Shown here piece by piece: positions 7,608 to 16,327 of a stretch of DNA of 64,000 nt. The position numbers and the translations under genes were made by a program. The DNA comes from Faecalibacterium prausnitzii (GTDB taxonomy: Bacteria; Bacillota; Clostridia; Oscillospirales; Ruminococcaceae): NCBI RefSeq assembly GCF_003324185.1, contig NZ_PXUP01000002.1, positions 1-64,000 on the forward strand, given 5' to 3'. Under the pieces are notes generated by a model, which saw only the letters and a program-made list of their open reading frames with translations, was not told where the DNA came from and searched no databases. How positions within the stretch are numbered: position 1 is the stretch's first letter; each line of letters starts with the position of its first letter.

Positions 7608-8948
7608 TCATCCTTTGTGTTTCAAAAAGTGCTGCGCCGCCTGCACAAAGCGGCGGGGCAGGGCAGTACCTGCCCAGTAAAGATGCGGGAAACCGGCATA
7701 CAAATGCGTGTTTGCAAAGCCGCATTCCCACTGCCTTTTTTCGGTTTTGCGCACAGAAAAGTCTGCGCCATTTTCGGAGGAATCCCAGTGGTGAAATTCA
7801 TGGATGGGCAGCGCTTCTCCGGCGTGGAAAAGCATACTGCCAGCCTTTGCCGTCATGACGGCATAGCCAAAGCGCACCAGCCGCCCGGTATTGTGCCCGC
7901 TGCCCGGCAGCACACCCGCCATGGGGTAAACCTTGCTGTCTGTACCCTCCAGCGTCTGCCCTAAGTACAGAAAGCCGCCGCACTCGGCAGCAGTGGGCAG
8001 ACCCTCTTGCACTGCGTCCCGGATAGCAGTACGCAGGGCGCGGTTCTCACTCAGCTGACGGGCGTACAGCTCTGGGTAGCCCCCGGGCAGGTACAACCCG
8101 CCGATATTTTCCGGCAGGGTGGCGTCCCGCAGCGGGCTGAAAAACACAAGTTCCGCACCCGCGTCCCGCAAGGCGTCCAATGTTTCGGCGTAGGCAAAGC
8201 AGAAGGCTTCATCCCGCGCTACGGCAATGCGAACGGAGGGCGTGCACGGCGCGGCAAGCGGCGGCGCAGCCGGGGCAGGACGGTCGGTCAACACTGCCAG
8301 CTGTGCCCAGTCCAGCACAAGGGCATCGGCAAGCTTGACCAGCTTTTGCTGTAAGTCCGATATCTCTCCAGCGGTTTTCAGCCCGAGGTGGCGGCTCTCA
8401 ATGGCGCATCCCGGCAGATGGGGCAGATACCCCACCACCGGCAGACCGGTCTCGGCTTCCAGCATCGGGCGCAGCGTTTTGTACAAGGACTCAGAGCAAT
8501 CATTGAGCAGAATGCCCACGATATGGCTGGGCGTGCGGAACTGCAAAAGCCCCTGCAGCTCGGCAGCAAGGGTGATACTTGCCCCTTTTGGCTGCACTAC
8601 CAGCAGCACCGGCAGCGTCAGCGTATCGGCCAGCTCCCAAGCGCTTGCACGGGTTGTCAGTCCCTGCCCATCGTAAAAGCCCATGGCACCCTCGCATACG
8701 GCAGCGCCGTGCCCGGCGGCATAGCGGGCGTAAAGCGTGCGCACCGTATCCGGGGCAGAGAGGTAGAGGTCTAAATTGTGGCTTTCCACCCCAAGCGCGC
8801 TGCGGTGAAACATAGGGTCGATGTAGTCCGGCCCGCATTTGAAGGCGCAAGGGTCAGTCCCGCGCCGCTGCAATGCGGTAAGCACGGCACAGGTAACGGT
8901 GGTCTTGCCGCTGCCGGAGCGCGGTGCGGCGATGAGAAACTGCATCAT
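7608..8948 (-). CDS. cbiA: Cobyrinate a,c-diamide synthase CbiA
   Basis: This 446-residue enzyme amidates side chains a and c of cobyrinate with glutamine and ATP. The P-loop APRSGSGKTTVT is at residues 8-19, followed by the conserved KCGPDYIDPMFH and EGAMGFYDG motifs. The C-terminal glutamine amidotransferase domain has LYLPGGYPEL and the nucleophile motif AECGGFLYLG. The length is typical for the family. It overlaps cbiET by 4 bases, and its stop overlaps the alternative cobT start. Confidence 0.95.
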   Translation of the reverse strand: MMQFLIAAPRSGSGKTTVTCAVLTALQRRGTDPCAFKCGPDYIDPMFHRSALGVESHNLDLYLSAPDTVRTLYARYAAGHGAAVCEGAMGFYDGQGLTTRASAWELADTLTLPVLLVVQPKGASITLAAELQGLLQFRTPSHIVGILLNDCSESLYKTLRPMLEAETGLPVVGYLPHLPGCAIESRHLGLKTAGEISDLQQKLVKLADALVLDWAQLAVLTDRPAPAAPPLAAPCTPSVRIAVARDEAFCFAYAETLDALRDAGAELVFFSPLRDATLPENIGGLYLPGGYPELYARQLSENRALRTAIRDAVQEGLPTAAECGGFLYLGQTLEGTDSKVYPMAGVLPGSGHNTGRLVRFGYAVMTAKAGSMLFHAGEALPIHEFHHWDSSENGADFSVRKTEKRQWECGFANTHLYAGFPHLYWAGTALPRRFVQAAQHFLKHKG

Positions 8949-10141
8949 GTCCGTGCCCCCGTAATGAGAAACACAGGGTTGTTAGCCATCAGCAAATGCA
9001 GACTGCCCGCCGTTTTTGTGCGGTTGACGGCAATCTGTGTCACCTCCGCAGAAAGGCCGTGGGCGGTCAGGGCAGCTACGGCAGCGCTGAGCGTTTCCAA
9101 CGCAATGGCGGTAATGCACAGCCGGGCGACTGGATTTTTGTGCAGTACGGCGTCTATAACAGCGTCCATATTGCCCTTTGTGCCGCCGATGAATACAGCA
9201 TCCGGGGCGGGCAACGTGTCCAAAGCTTCAGGGGCTTTGCCCTCAATCAAGGTCAGATTGTAAGCAGCAAATTTCTCCCGGTTTTGCTGGATCAGTGCAC
9301 AGGCTTCCGGGTCACATTCTACGGCATATACCTGTCCGGCAGGGGCGGCAAGCGCCAGCTCCACGCTCACGCTGCCGGTGCCCGCGCCCACGTCCCATAG
9401 GGTGTCCGTGGGGGTGACCGCCAGCTTTGCCAGTGCGGCGGCGCGCACCTCCTGCTTGGTCATGGGCACAGCGCCCCGGATAAAAGCATCGTCCGGCAGG
9501 CCGGGGGTGCGGCGGGACGGCAAAGCCTCCCGTTCGATGAGCAATACGCTCAGCGGTGCAAAGCTTTGCTCTGCCAGTTCCCGGGCAAGGCCAAAGCGGA
9601 TGGCTTCTGCAGGGGTGCCAAGGTTTTCGCCCACAAGGGCGTGAGCAGCGCCCAGCCCGGCGGCGGTCAGTTTGGCGCAAAGGGTGGCAGGGGTGTCCCC
9701 GCCGCCGGTGAGGAAAAACACCTGTGGATGCGCCAAAACCTCGGCTACCGGGTCGCAGGCACGGCCATGGGCCGATACCAGTTTCCAGTCCTGCCAAGGG
9801 CGTCCCACTGCTGCGGCTAAAAGCTGCACGCTGGAAAGCCCGGGCAGCACCCGGACGGAGTATCCCATGACCCGCAGCAGGGGCAGCAGCTTTGCCGCGC
9901 CGGAGTAAAACCCGGTGTCGCCGCTGTACAAAACAGCGGTGTCTGTATCCGGCTGTGCGGCAAGACACGCAAGGATTTCCTCCGGTTTATACACGGCTTT
10001 GCAGTTGTCAGTGCACCCCGCCGGTAAATGCTCCAACAGGCGATTTGCCCCAAGGATGAGCCCTGCTCCTTGCAGTGCAGCCAGTCCTTGCGCGGTCAGG
10101 CTTTCCGGGCAGCCGGAGCCCATTCCGATCAGAGAGATCAT
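8945..10141 (-). CDS. cbiET: Fused cobalt-precorrin-7 C5-methyltransferase / cobalt-precorrin-6B C15-methyltransferase (decarboxylating), CbiET
   Basis: This 398-residue protein joins two enzymes, like CobL. Residues 1-205 are the CbiE tetrapyrrole methylase with the SAM-site motif YSGDTGFYSGA (72-82) and a GLSSVQLLAA segment. Residues about 222-398 are CbiT, a Rossmann methyltransferase with DVGAGTGSVSVEL (250-262) and the FIGGTKGN loop. Together they methylate C5 and C15 and remove the C12 acetate carboxylate. The CbiE-CbiT fusion is well known. Start and stop overlap cbiJ and cbiA by 4 bases each. Confidence 0.94.
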   Translation of the reverse strand: MISLIGMGSGCPESLTAQGLAALQGAGLILGANRLLEHLPAGCTDNCKAVYKPEEILACLAAQPDTDTAVLYSGDTGFYSGAAKLLPLLRVMGYSVRVLPGLSSVQLLAAAVGRPWQDWKLVSAHGRACDPVAEVLAHPQVFFLTGGGDTPATLCAKLTAAGLGAAHALVGENLGTPAEAIRFGLARELAEQSFAPLSVLLIEREALPSRRTPGLPDDAFIRGAVPMTKQEVRAAALAKLAVTPTDTLWDVGAGTGSVSVELALAAPAGQVYAVECDPEACALIQQNREKFAAYNLTLIEGKAPEALDTLPAPDAVFIGGTKGNMDAVIDAVLHKNPVARLCITAIALETLSAAVAALTAHGLSAEVTQIAVNRTKTAGSLHLLMANNPVFLITGART

Positions 10142-10875
10142 ACCAGAACCTCCTTGCAGCGTGCCAGAATTTGTGCAGCAGTTTGTCCGTTTTCGGCCGG
10201 GCGGCGCACCACGATCAGCTGTGCACCGGTATCCTGTGCGGCCTGTGCTTTTTCGGCAAAGCCGCCCACGGCACCGCCGTCCTTGGTGACCAGATACCGG
10301 ATGGAGAATTGTTTTATCAGGGCGCAGTTCAGCGCATAGCTGAATGGCCCCTGCATGGCAATGATGTTCTTATGTGGGATACCGGCGGCCTCGCAGGCGG
10401 CAATGCCCTCCCGCGTGGGCAGCACCCGGGGGAACAGCCGCTCCGGGCTGAGCGCCGCAAAGGCGGCAAGCTCTTTCGCGCCGGTAGCCAGCAGTACATT
10501 GCCGCTGCACCCGGCCAGAAATGCAGCCGCGTGGGCGGCGGTGGCAAACACCATGCTCCCGGCAGGCAAGGGGCTTTCTTCCCGCAGCAGTCGGTGATAC
10601 TCCACCCCGGCCACGGCACATGCAGCCCGGATGTTTTTTGTGGCGTCCACCGCGTAGGGGTGGGTGGCGTCTATGCACAGGGCAGCGCCCTGTAAAAGAG
10701 CGGTCATTTCCTCGGGGGTCAGCCGCCCGCAGTGCACGGTGATGCCGTCTGCTTTGCCCTGTTCCTCTGCACCCAGCGGGGTGGCAACACTGACCAGAAC
10801 CTCTGCTCCCAGCGCCGCCAGCTGCCGGGAGAACACCCGCCCCTCGGTAGTGCCGCTAAAAACCACTGCCTTCAT
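10138..10875 (-). CDS. cbiJ: Cobalt-precorrin-6A reductase CbiJ
   Basis: The 245-residue product reduces the macrocycle of cobalt-precorrin-6A with a nicotinamide cofactor. The N-terminal FSGTTEGRVFSRQLA motif (about residues 6-20) is the CbiJ/CobK signature, IDATHPYAVDATKNI is at about residues 74-88, and a KDGGAVGGFAEK motif is near the C-terminus. The frame is open to 11220, but MKAVVFSGTTEGR at 10875 is the normal N-terminus and overlaps the cbiH stop by 4 bases. Confidence 0.93.
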   Translation of the reverse strand: MKAVVFSGTTEGRVFSRQLAALGAEVLVSVATPLGAEEQGKADGITVHCGRLTPEEMTALLQGAALCIDATHPYAVDATKNIRAACAVAGVEYHRLLREESPLPAGSMVFATAAHAAAFLAGCSGNVLLATGAKELAAFAALSPERLFPRVLPTREGIAACEAAGIPHKNIIAMQGPFSYALNCALIKQFSIRYLVTKDGGAVGGFAEKAQAAQDTGAQLIVVRRPAENGQTAAQILARCKEVLV

Positions 10876-11639
10876 CTGCGGTACCCCCGTGGGGTGACCA
10901 TTCTGCCGCCCAGCTGCTTTGTGGCGGCGTTGCCGATGTACACGGTGGTAAACATATCCACCGCAGTGTCTTTCAGCTGGGCAAGGGTCAGGATTCGGGC
11001 GGTCTGACCCTCCCGGCCGATGTTGCGCACGATGCCGCAGACGGTATCGGCACTTTTGCCGTTTTCCAGCAGGATGCACACCGCCTTTGCCAGATAGTCC
11101 GGCCTGCCCTTGGAGGAGGGATTGTACAACGCAACGCAGAAATCTCCCATAGCGGCGCAAGCCAGCCGCTTCTCGATGACCTCCCACGGGGTCAGCCGGT
11201 CGGAAAGGGAAATGACGCAAAAATCGTGCGCCAGCGGTGCGCCCAGCACTGCCCCGCCGCTGAGGGCAGCGGTCAGCCCGGGCACGACTTCCACGGCAAC
11301 ATCCGGGTAGTCCGGGGTAAGTTCCAGCAGGGGACTTGCCATGCCGTACACCCCGGCATCGCCGGAGCAGACCAGCGCCACCCGCTTGCCGGTGCGTGCC
11401 TTTTCCAGCGCCCAGCGGCAGCGGTCAAGCTCCTGCGTCATGCCGGTGGCATAGTATTCCTCGCAGGGGAATTCATCGCGGATGAGGTCAAGATAGACCT
11501 TATATCCACAAATCGCGTCAACGCTTTCCAGCGTATTCGCGGCCTGCTGGGTCATATAAAAAGGCTCGCCGGGGCCAAGCCCCACGACATAGACTATCTT
11601 CTCGGGACGGTCAATATCGATTTCCATCACGTCAAGCAT
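10872..11639 (-). CDS. cbiH: Cobalt-precorrin-3 C17-methyltransferase CbiH
   Basis: This 255-residue SAM-dependent tetrapyrrole methylase makes the C17 methylation and ring contraction step. The family motifs VVGLGPGEPFYMT, VCSGDAGVYGMASPL, VPGLTAALSGGAVLGAPL and ALYNPSSKGRPDYL are present in order. The start at 11639 is chosen because GGAGG sits 7 bases before it; an internal ATG at 11627 is an alternative, and the open frame extends to 11684. It overlaps the end of cbiG by 8 bases and cbiJ by 4. Confidence 0.94.
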   Translation of the reverse strand: MLDVMEIDIDRPEKIVYVVGLGPGEPFYMTQQAANTLESVDAICGYKVYLDLIRDEFPCEEYYATGMTQELDRCRWALEKARTGKRVALVCSGDAGVYGMASPLLELTPDYPDVAVEVVPGLTAALSGGAVLGAPLAHDFCVISLSDRLTPWEVIEKRLACAAMGDFCVALYNPSSKGRPDYLAKAVCILLENGKSADTVCGIVRNIGREGQTARILTLAQLKDTAVDMFTTVYIGNAATKQLGGRMVTPRGYRR

Positions 11640-12630
11640 TCTGCCACCTCCAGTCCGGGGCAAAGGGCCTGCACGCCAGCGCAAGGGTCACGCCGCTGCA
11701 GGCAAATTTCGGGTAAAACAGGCTGCCGTCTGCGTCCAGCACAGCCGCCCGCTCACAAACATTATCCACTCCGGTCACGCGTTGTACAAAAGGGGAGGGA
11801 GTGAACTGCCCGGGCAAGCTGCGCAGCTGTGCGGCAGAGTAAAACCGCACCGGCCAGCCACGCGCCTGACAGAAGGCCAGCAAGCCCGGTTCATTCTGCT
11901 TCAGGTCGATGCTTGCGGCGGCGGTAACTGCCTGCGCAGCAAGGCTGTGTCGGGTGCAGAAGGCGGCAAAGGCAGCTTCCAGCGTGTCGGCGCTTGTGCC
12001 CCGCTTGCAGCCGATGCCCAGCACTCCGATGCGCGGCACAAGATGCAGTGCCTGCCCGGTGGGGCAAAGGGTGAGTGCAAAGTCGGCTTTTTCCGGGGGA
12101 TCAGCGGGGAATAACCCTGCGGGCACGGTGCCTGTTACCGGGAAATCAGCCCGGTAATATACCGGCTGCCCGGCCAGTAATTTGCCGCTGACCAGCTTGA
12201 TGCGCTCCGGCTCCAGCACCATGCAGTTCTGGTGCTTTGCCCACTCGTCCACCGCAAAAATGCCGTGGGCATCGGTGGCGGTGGTGATCACCGGCACCGC
12301 ACCGCATACGGTGGCAATGGCCCGCGCCAGATCATTCGCACCGCCCAGATGTCCGGACAGAATGGGTACGGCAAACCGCCCGCATTCGTCCACCACTACC
12401 ACAGCCGGGTCGGTAGTCTTGCTCTTGCAGTGGGGCGCGATGGCCCGCACCGCAATACCCGCAGCCCCTACAAATATCAGTGCATCCGACTGCACAAACT
12501 GTGCGCTTGACCATTCTGCAAGAGAAACACCATCCCGCCCGCACCGGGCAACACTGCCGGGCAAGGCGGCGGAAAGACGCTTTGCAAGCGCAAGGCCAGT
12601 TTCCGTAAAGGCAAGGTAAGCGCGGGTCAT
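11632..12630 (-). CDS. cbiG: Cobalt-precorrin-5A hydrolase CbiG
   Basis: The 332-residue product opens the delta-lactone of cobalt-precorrin-5A, releasing acetaldehyde. The N-terminal domain has FVGAAGIAVRAIAPH (about residues 53-67) and ILSGHLGGANDLA (about 90-102), both CbiG signatures. The C-terminal domain has GIGCKRGTS (about 205-213) and the family's ending around ACSGVTLALA. CbiG marks the anaerobic, cobalt-early branch of the pathway. It overlaps cbiF by 4 bases upstream. Confidence 0.94.
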   Translation of the reverse strand: MTRAYLAFTETGLALAKRLSAALPGSVARCGRDGVSLAEWSSAQFVQSDALIFVGAAGIAVRAIAPHCKSKTTDPAVVVVDECGRFAVPILSGHLGGANDLARAIATVCGAVPVITTATDAHGIFAVDEWAKHQNCMVLEPERIKLVSGKLLAGQPVYYRADFPVTGTVPAGLFPADPPEKADFALTLCPTGQALHLVPRIGVLGIGCKRGTSADTLEAAFAAFCTRHSLAAQAVTAAASIDLKQNEPGLLAFCQARGWPVRFYSAAQLRSLPGQFTPSPFVQRVTGVDNVCERAAVLDADGSLFYPKFACSGVTLALACRPFAPDWRWQNA

Positions 12631-13385
12631 ACCGGTTCTCCTTTGCGGAATTCGGTGGTAAAGGCGGGGTCGTACAGCTTGCTGCGCTCGTACTGCGTGC
12701 CGAGAAAATCTCCCACTACGATAAGTGCCGTCTTGGTAATGCCCGCTGCACGGGTGCTCTCAGCCAAAGAACCAACTGTGCATCGCACGATTTTTTCTTC
12801 CGGCCAGCTGGCCTTGTACACCACGGCGGCGGGCGTTTCCGGTGTGTATGCGCCCTGCAAAAGCGCCGTCTGCACCTTGTCAATCAGCCCGATGGACAGG
12901 AAGATCACCATGGTCGCGCCGTGGGCGGCAAGGCTTGCCAGCCTTTCCCGCTCCGGTACGGGGGTGCGCCCCTCCATGCGGGTGATGATGACCGTCTGGC
13001 TGACCATGGGCAGGGTATACTCGGCGTTCAGCGCAGCGGCAGCGCCGCAAAAGCTGGAAACACCGGGGGTATCATCGTAACAAACTCCGTCTGCGTCCAG
13101 CGCATCCATCTGCTCCCGGATGGCACCGTACAGGCAGGGGTCGCCGGTGTGTAACCGCACAGTGTTTTTACCGGCAGCTTCCATCCGGCGCATCACGTCC
13201 AGTACCTGCTCCAGCGTCATCTCGGCGCTGTTATAGATAGCACAGCCCGGCTTTGCCAGCCCCAGCAGCGCCGGATTGACCAGACTGCCTGCGTAAATAA
13301 TACAGTCTGCGGCCTGTAAAAATGCTGCACCGCGCTGGGTGATCAGATCCGGCGCGCCGGGGCCTGCGCCCACAAAATGTACCAT
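12627..13385 (-). CDS. cbiF: Cobalt-precorrin-4 C11-methyltransferase CbiF
   Basis: This 252-residue SAM-dependent methylase acts at C11. It starts MVHFVGAGPGAPDLIT and carries IYAGSLVNP, LHTGDPCLYGAIREQM, TPGVSSFCGAAAALNAEYT and VIFLSIGL, all typical of CbiF/CobM. The ATG at 13385 is preferred over the in-frame ATG at 13403 because GGAAGGAG lies between them at correct spacing. The gene begins 5 bases past the stop of the ATPase-CbiD gene. Confidence 0.94.
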   Translation of the reverse strand: MVHFVGAGPGAPDLITQRGAAFLQAADCIIYAGSLVNPALLGLAKPGCAIYNSAEMTLEQVLDVMRRMEAAGKNTVRLHTGDPCLYGAIREQMDALDADGVCYDDTPGVSSFCGAAAALNAEYTLPMVSQTVIITRMEGRTPVPERERLASLAAHGATMVIFLSIGLIDKVQTALLQGAYTPETPAAVVYKASWPEEKIVRCTVGSLAESTRAAGITKTALIVVGDFLGTQYERSKLYDPAFTTEFRKGEPV

Positions 13386-13390
13386 GTGCG

Positions 13391-15304
13391 TTACTCCTTC
13401 CATTCGTCTAACAGGCGGGCGGCAGTCTCGGTCTGTCCCAGCGGGCCGTGCTGGTTTGAAAACAGCACCGCGCCCACCCGGAACGCCCCGCCCGCGCGGC
13501 GGTCAAGATGCAGCTGGATGGCGGCAAGCAGGCTTTGCAGCACCGGCTCCCGCAGCCCGGCTGTATCCAGAATCTCCAGACAGGCATCCGTGGTGGCTGC
13601 ATTGTACAGCGCAGTGCACACCTTCCGGTCAGCACCGCACAGGGCGGCGTGGGTGCAGAACAGCTCCGTGCGGCAGTCTGCCGTGTGGGAGTGGGTGTTC
13701 ATAATGCCGCCCGCCAGCTTGCACAGCTTGCCGATATGCCCCACCAGCAGCACCTGTTCAAAGTGTGCCGCTGCTGCCATATCCAGCGTATCTCCGATAA
13801 AGTTGGACGTTTTGACCACCGGGATAGCGGCAAACTGCGGATACGTTTCGTGCAGGTAGTCCAGCCCGTAGTTGCCCGGGGCGAGGATGAGCCGCCGGCG
13901 GTCGTTTGTCCGCAGCGCCGCCTGATTCATCTCCAGCTGGATGGTGTCCAGAATGGCCTGCTGGCTCATGGGCTCTACGATACCGCTGGTGCCCAGCACC
14001 GACAGTCCGCCCTCCACCCCGATATGGGGGTTGAAGGTGCGCCGGGCCACCTCCTCGCCGCCGGGGATAGAGATAGTCACGGCAAAGCCGCCGGGATAAC
14101 AGGCGGCTTCCGCCTCCCGGCGCAGCGCCTCGGTGATCATCTGCCGGGGCACATGGTTGATGGCGGCCTGCCCGACCGGCTGGTCCAGCCCGGGTTTCGT
14201 CACCCGGCCCACTCCCGCGCCGCCGGTAATGCGTACCTCGGGCGTGCCGGGCAGCAGCGTCACCGTGGCGGTCACCGGCAGACCGGTGGTCACGTCCACA
14301 TCGTCGCCGCCGTCCTTTTCAATGGCGCATTCCGCGCCCTCGGCAACGGTGCGGCAGAACAGGGGAGCCACCTCCACCACAATGCCTTTCGGCGTGCGCA
14401 GGGCGACGGTTTCCGGTGCAGTGTCAGTCAGCAGCAGACGAGCGGCCCCGGCAGCGGCCAGTGCCGCACAGGTGCCGGTGGTGTAGCCGCAGCGTAGCAG
14501 CTTCTGCCCGCTGCGCACATAGTGCTCAAATTGGGGCTTTTCCGGCTTTGGTGGACCAAAAACAGCGCTGTACTGTTCCTCGGTCAGGCCGTAGAGTGCT
14601 TTGATATTTTCCCGGGCAAAGGCCTGTGCCGGGGACATGGGCGCAGAAACGCCGTGCGGCGAAACGCAGACCACCGCGTCCGCGATCTTCTGCGCCATAT
14701 CCAGCTCGTGCAGGGTCACGATGACCGCAAGCTGCTGCTCATGCGCCAGCTTTTGCAAAATGGTCAGTAGTTCGATCTTGCCCTTGATATCCAGAAAAGA
14801 GGTGGGCTCGTCCAGCAAAAGCACCTGCGGCTGCTGACAGACTGCCCGCGCCAGCAGAATGCGCTGCCGCTGTCCGTCACTGACGCAGTTGAAGTCCCGG
14901 TCGGCCAGATGCGCTGCGCCCACCAGCTCCAGCGCGCTCTGTACCTGTTTTTTGTCCTCGGCGGAAAGGATACCCAGCCGCCCGGTGTAGGGGATGCGTC
15001 CTGCCGCCGCAAACTCAAAGCAGGTGGTCAGCTCGGTGCGGCGGGTGTGGGGCAGCATCAGCGCCAGCTTTTGCGCCCGGGCGTTGCCGGGGATGCGTGC
15101 CAGCTCCTGCTCGTCCAGCAGTACCGCGCCGCCCAAAGGGGCAAGCTGCCCGGCCAAGGTTTTGAGCAGGGTGGATTTGCCTGCGCCGTTCGGGCCGATG
15201 AGCGCCAGCACCTGCCCCTTGGCAGCGCCCAGCGCGATATCCCGGGCAAGGGCAGCTTTGCCGTAGCCGATGGCAAGGGCGTTGGTTTCAACAGAGTACT
15301 TCAT
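13391..15304 (-). CDS. cbiD: Fusion of a FecE/BtuD-type ABC ATPase with cobalt-precorrin-5B C1-methyltransferase CbiD
   Basis: One uninterrupted 637-residue frame joins two proteins. Residues 1-250 are an ABC ATPase of the siderophore/B12 uptake type: Walker A GPNGAGKST (37-45), a degenerate signature VSDGQ (141-145) instead of LSGGQ, Walker B VLLLDEP (161-167) and a switch histidine in VTLHE (199). A short proline-rich linker (about 251-258) follows. From about residue 262 the sequence is CbiD, with LRCGYTTGTCA (270-280), VTKPGLDQPVG, FNPHIGVEGGLSVLGTSGIVEPMS and LVGHIGKLCKLAGGIMNTHS. No internal start with a ribosome site is visible at the junction. The ATG overlaps the permease stop by 4 bases, so the ATPase half presumably energises that transporter while the other half methylates C1. 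Confidence 0.92.
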   Translation of the reverse strand: MKYSVETNALAIGYGKAALARDIALGAAKGQVLALIGPNGAGKSTLLKTLAGQLAPLGGAVLLDEQELARIPGNARAQKLALMLPHTRRTELTTCFEFAAAGRIPYTGRLGILSAEDKKQVQSALELVGAAHLADRDFNCVSDGQRQRILLARAVCQQPQVLLLDEPTSFLDIKGKIELLTILQKLAHEQQLAVIVTLHELDMAQKIADAVVCVSPHGVSAPMSPAQAFARENIKALYGLTEEQYSAVFGPPKPEKPQFEHYVRSGQKLLRCGYTTGTCAALAAAGAARLLLTDTAPETVALRTPKGIVVEVAPLFCRTVAEGAECAIEKDGGDDVDVTTGLPVTATVTLLPGTPEVRITGGAGVGRVTKPGLDQPVGQAAINHVPRQMITEALRREAEAACYPGGFAVTISIPGGEEVARRTFNPHIGVEGGLSVLGTSGIVEPMSQQAILDTIQLEMNQAALRTNDRRRLILAPGNYGLDYLHETYPQFAAIPVVKTSNFIGDTLDMAAAAHFEQVLLVGHIGKLCKLAGGIMNTHSHTADCRTELFCTHAALCGADRKVCTALYNAATTDACLEILDTAGLREPVLQSLLAAIQLHLDRRAGGAFRVGAVLFSNQHGPLGQTETAARLLDEWKE

Positions 15305-16317
15305 CGCACATCCTCCCGGTTGCGGCGCAGCAGCAGCCCAATGACCACCGGCGCGCCGAATACAGCGGTGACCGCGCTGATGGAAAGCTCCATGGGCGCA
15401 AACAAGCTGCGGGCGATCAGATCACACAGCAGGCAGAACGCCGCCCCGCCCAAGCAGCACCCGGGCAGCACATACAGCGGGCGGGCGCTGCCCAGCAGCT
15501 GCTTGACAAGGTGCGGCACGGCAATGCCTACAAAGGAGATAGGCCCGGCAAAGGCGGTAACGCAGGCGGCCAGCAGGCTGGAAAGCAGCACCAGCAGCCG
15601 GGAAAACCGCCGCACATCCACACCCACACTGCGGGCGTAGGCTTCACCCATCTGGTAAGCGGCCATGGGCTTTGCAAGGCAGAAGGCCGCCGCCAGCGCG
15701 GGCAGCACCACCAGCGCTGCCGTGCGCACGTTGCCCCACGTCATGCCGGAAAAGCTGCCCTGCGACCAATTGTGCAGGTTGACGATGCTGCTGTCCTGCG
15801 CAAAGGCCACCACAAACTCGGTGATGGCAGAGCAGATATAGCCGATCATCACGCCGCATATTACAAGAATGCTCATGCGCTGTACCCGGCGCGCAGCGGC
15901 CAGCACAAAGGCCATGGCCGCCATAGCGCCCGCAAAGGCTGCAAGGATGAGTACGGCAGAGCTTGTCAGTAGGCCGTAGTTCAAAAACAGCACCATCACC
16001 AGCGCCACCGCCAGCTTAGCCCCGCTGGAAATGCCCATCACAAAGGGGCCGGCAATGGGGTTTGCAAAAAAGGTCTGCAACAGATAGCCTGCTGCCGAGA
16101 GCGCAGCGCCCAGCAACACGGCCATCACCGCGCGGGGCAGGCGCAGCTGTGTGATAATGCCTACGCTCAGCGCGTCCTGTCCGCGTCCGGTCAGGGCTGC
16201 AAGCACGGCCTGCGGGGTAAGCGCAACGCTGCCCCAGAACAGGCTCACGGCAAACAGCATCGCCAGCAGCAGGGCAAGGCAGCAATAGGAAAAAACAAGG
16301 CGTTTGCGGCTGGTCAT
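15301..16317 (-). CDS. FecCD/BtuC-type ABC transporter permease
   Basis: This 338-residue polytopic membrane protein matches the permease family that imports iron-siderophores, heme or B12 in length and in helix distribution (about ten hydrophobic segments). The family motif FVGIAVPHLVKQLLGSARP is near residues 262-280, LGAALSAAGYLLQTFFANPIAGPF is near residues 70-93, and the C-terminal region has GAPVVIGLLL. A GGAG ribosome site lies 6 bases before the ATG. It is coupled to the ATPase-CbiD gene (4-base overlap) and follows the binding-protein gene, so the trio looks like one importer. The cargo, a corrinoid or cobalt chelate, is inferred from the operon. Confidence 0.92.
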   Translation of the reverse strand: MTSRKRLVFSYCCLALLLAMLFAVSLFWGSVALTPQAVLAALTGRGQDALSVGIITQLRLPRAVMAVLLGAALSAAGYLLQTFFANPIAGPFVMGISSGAKLAVALVMVLFLNYGLLTSSAVLILAAFAGAMAAMAFVLAAARRVQRMSILVICGVMIGYICSAITEFVVAFAQDSSIVNLHNWSQGSFSGMTWGNVRTAALVVLPALAAAFCLAKPMAAYQMGEAYARSVGVDVRRFSRLLVLLSSLLAACVTAFAGPISFVGIAVPHLVKQLLGSARPLYVLPGCCLGGAAFCLLCDLIARSLFAPMELSISAVTAVFGAPVVIGLLLRRNREDVR

Positions 16318-16327
16318 AAGCGGCTCC

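Noticed and set aside
6313-7680. A 455-codon plus-strand frame opposite cobT/cobU
   Set aside because: Composition is Arg/Ala/His/Gln-rich and patternless; the opposite strand encodes recognisable CobT and CobU.
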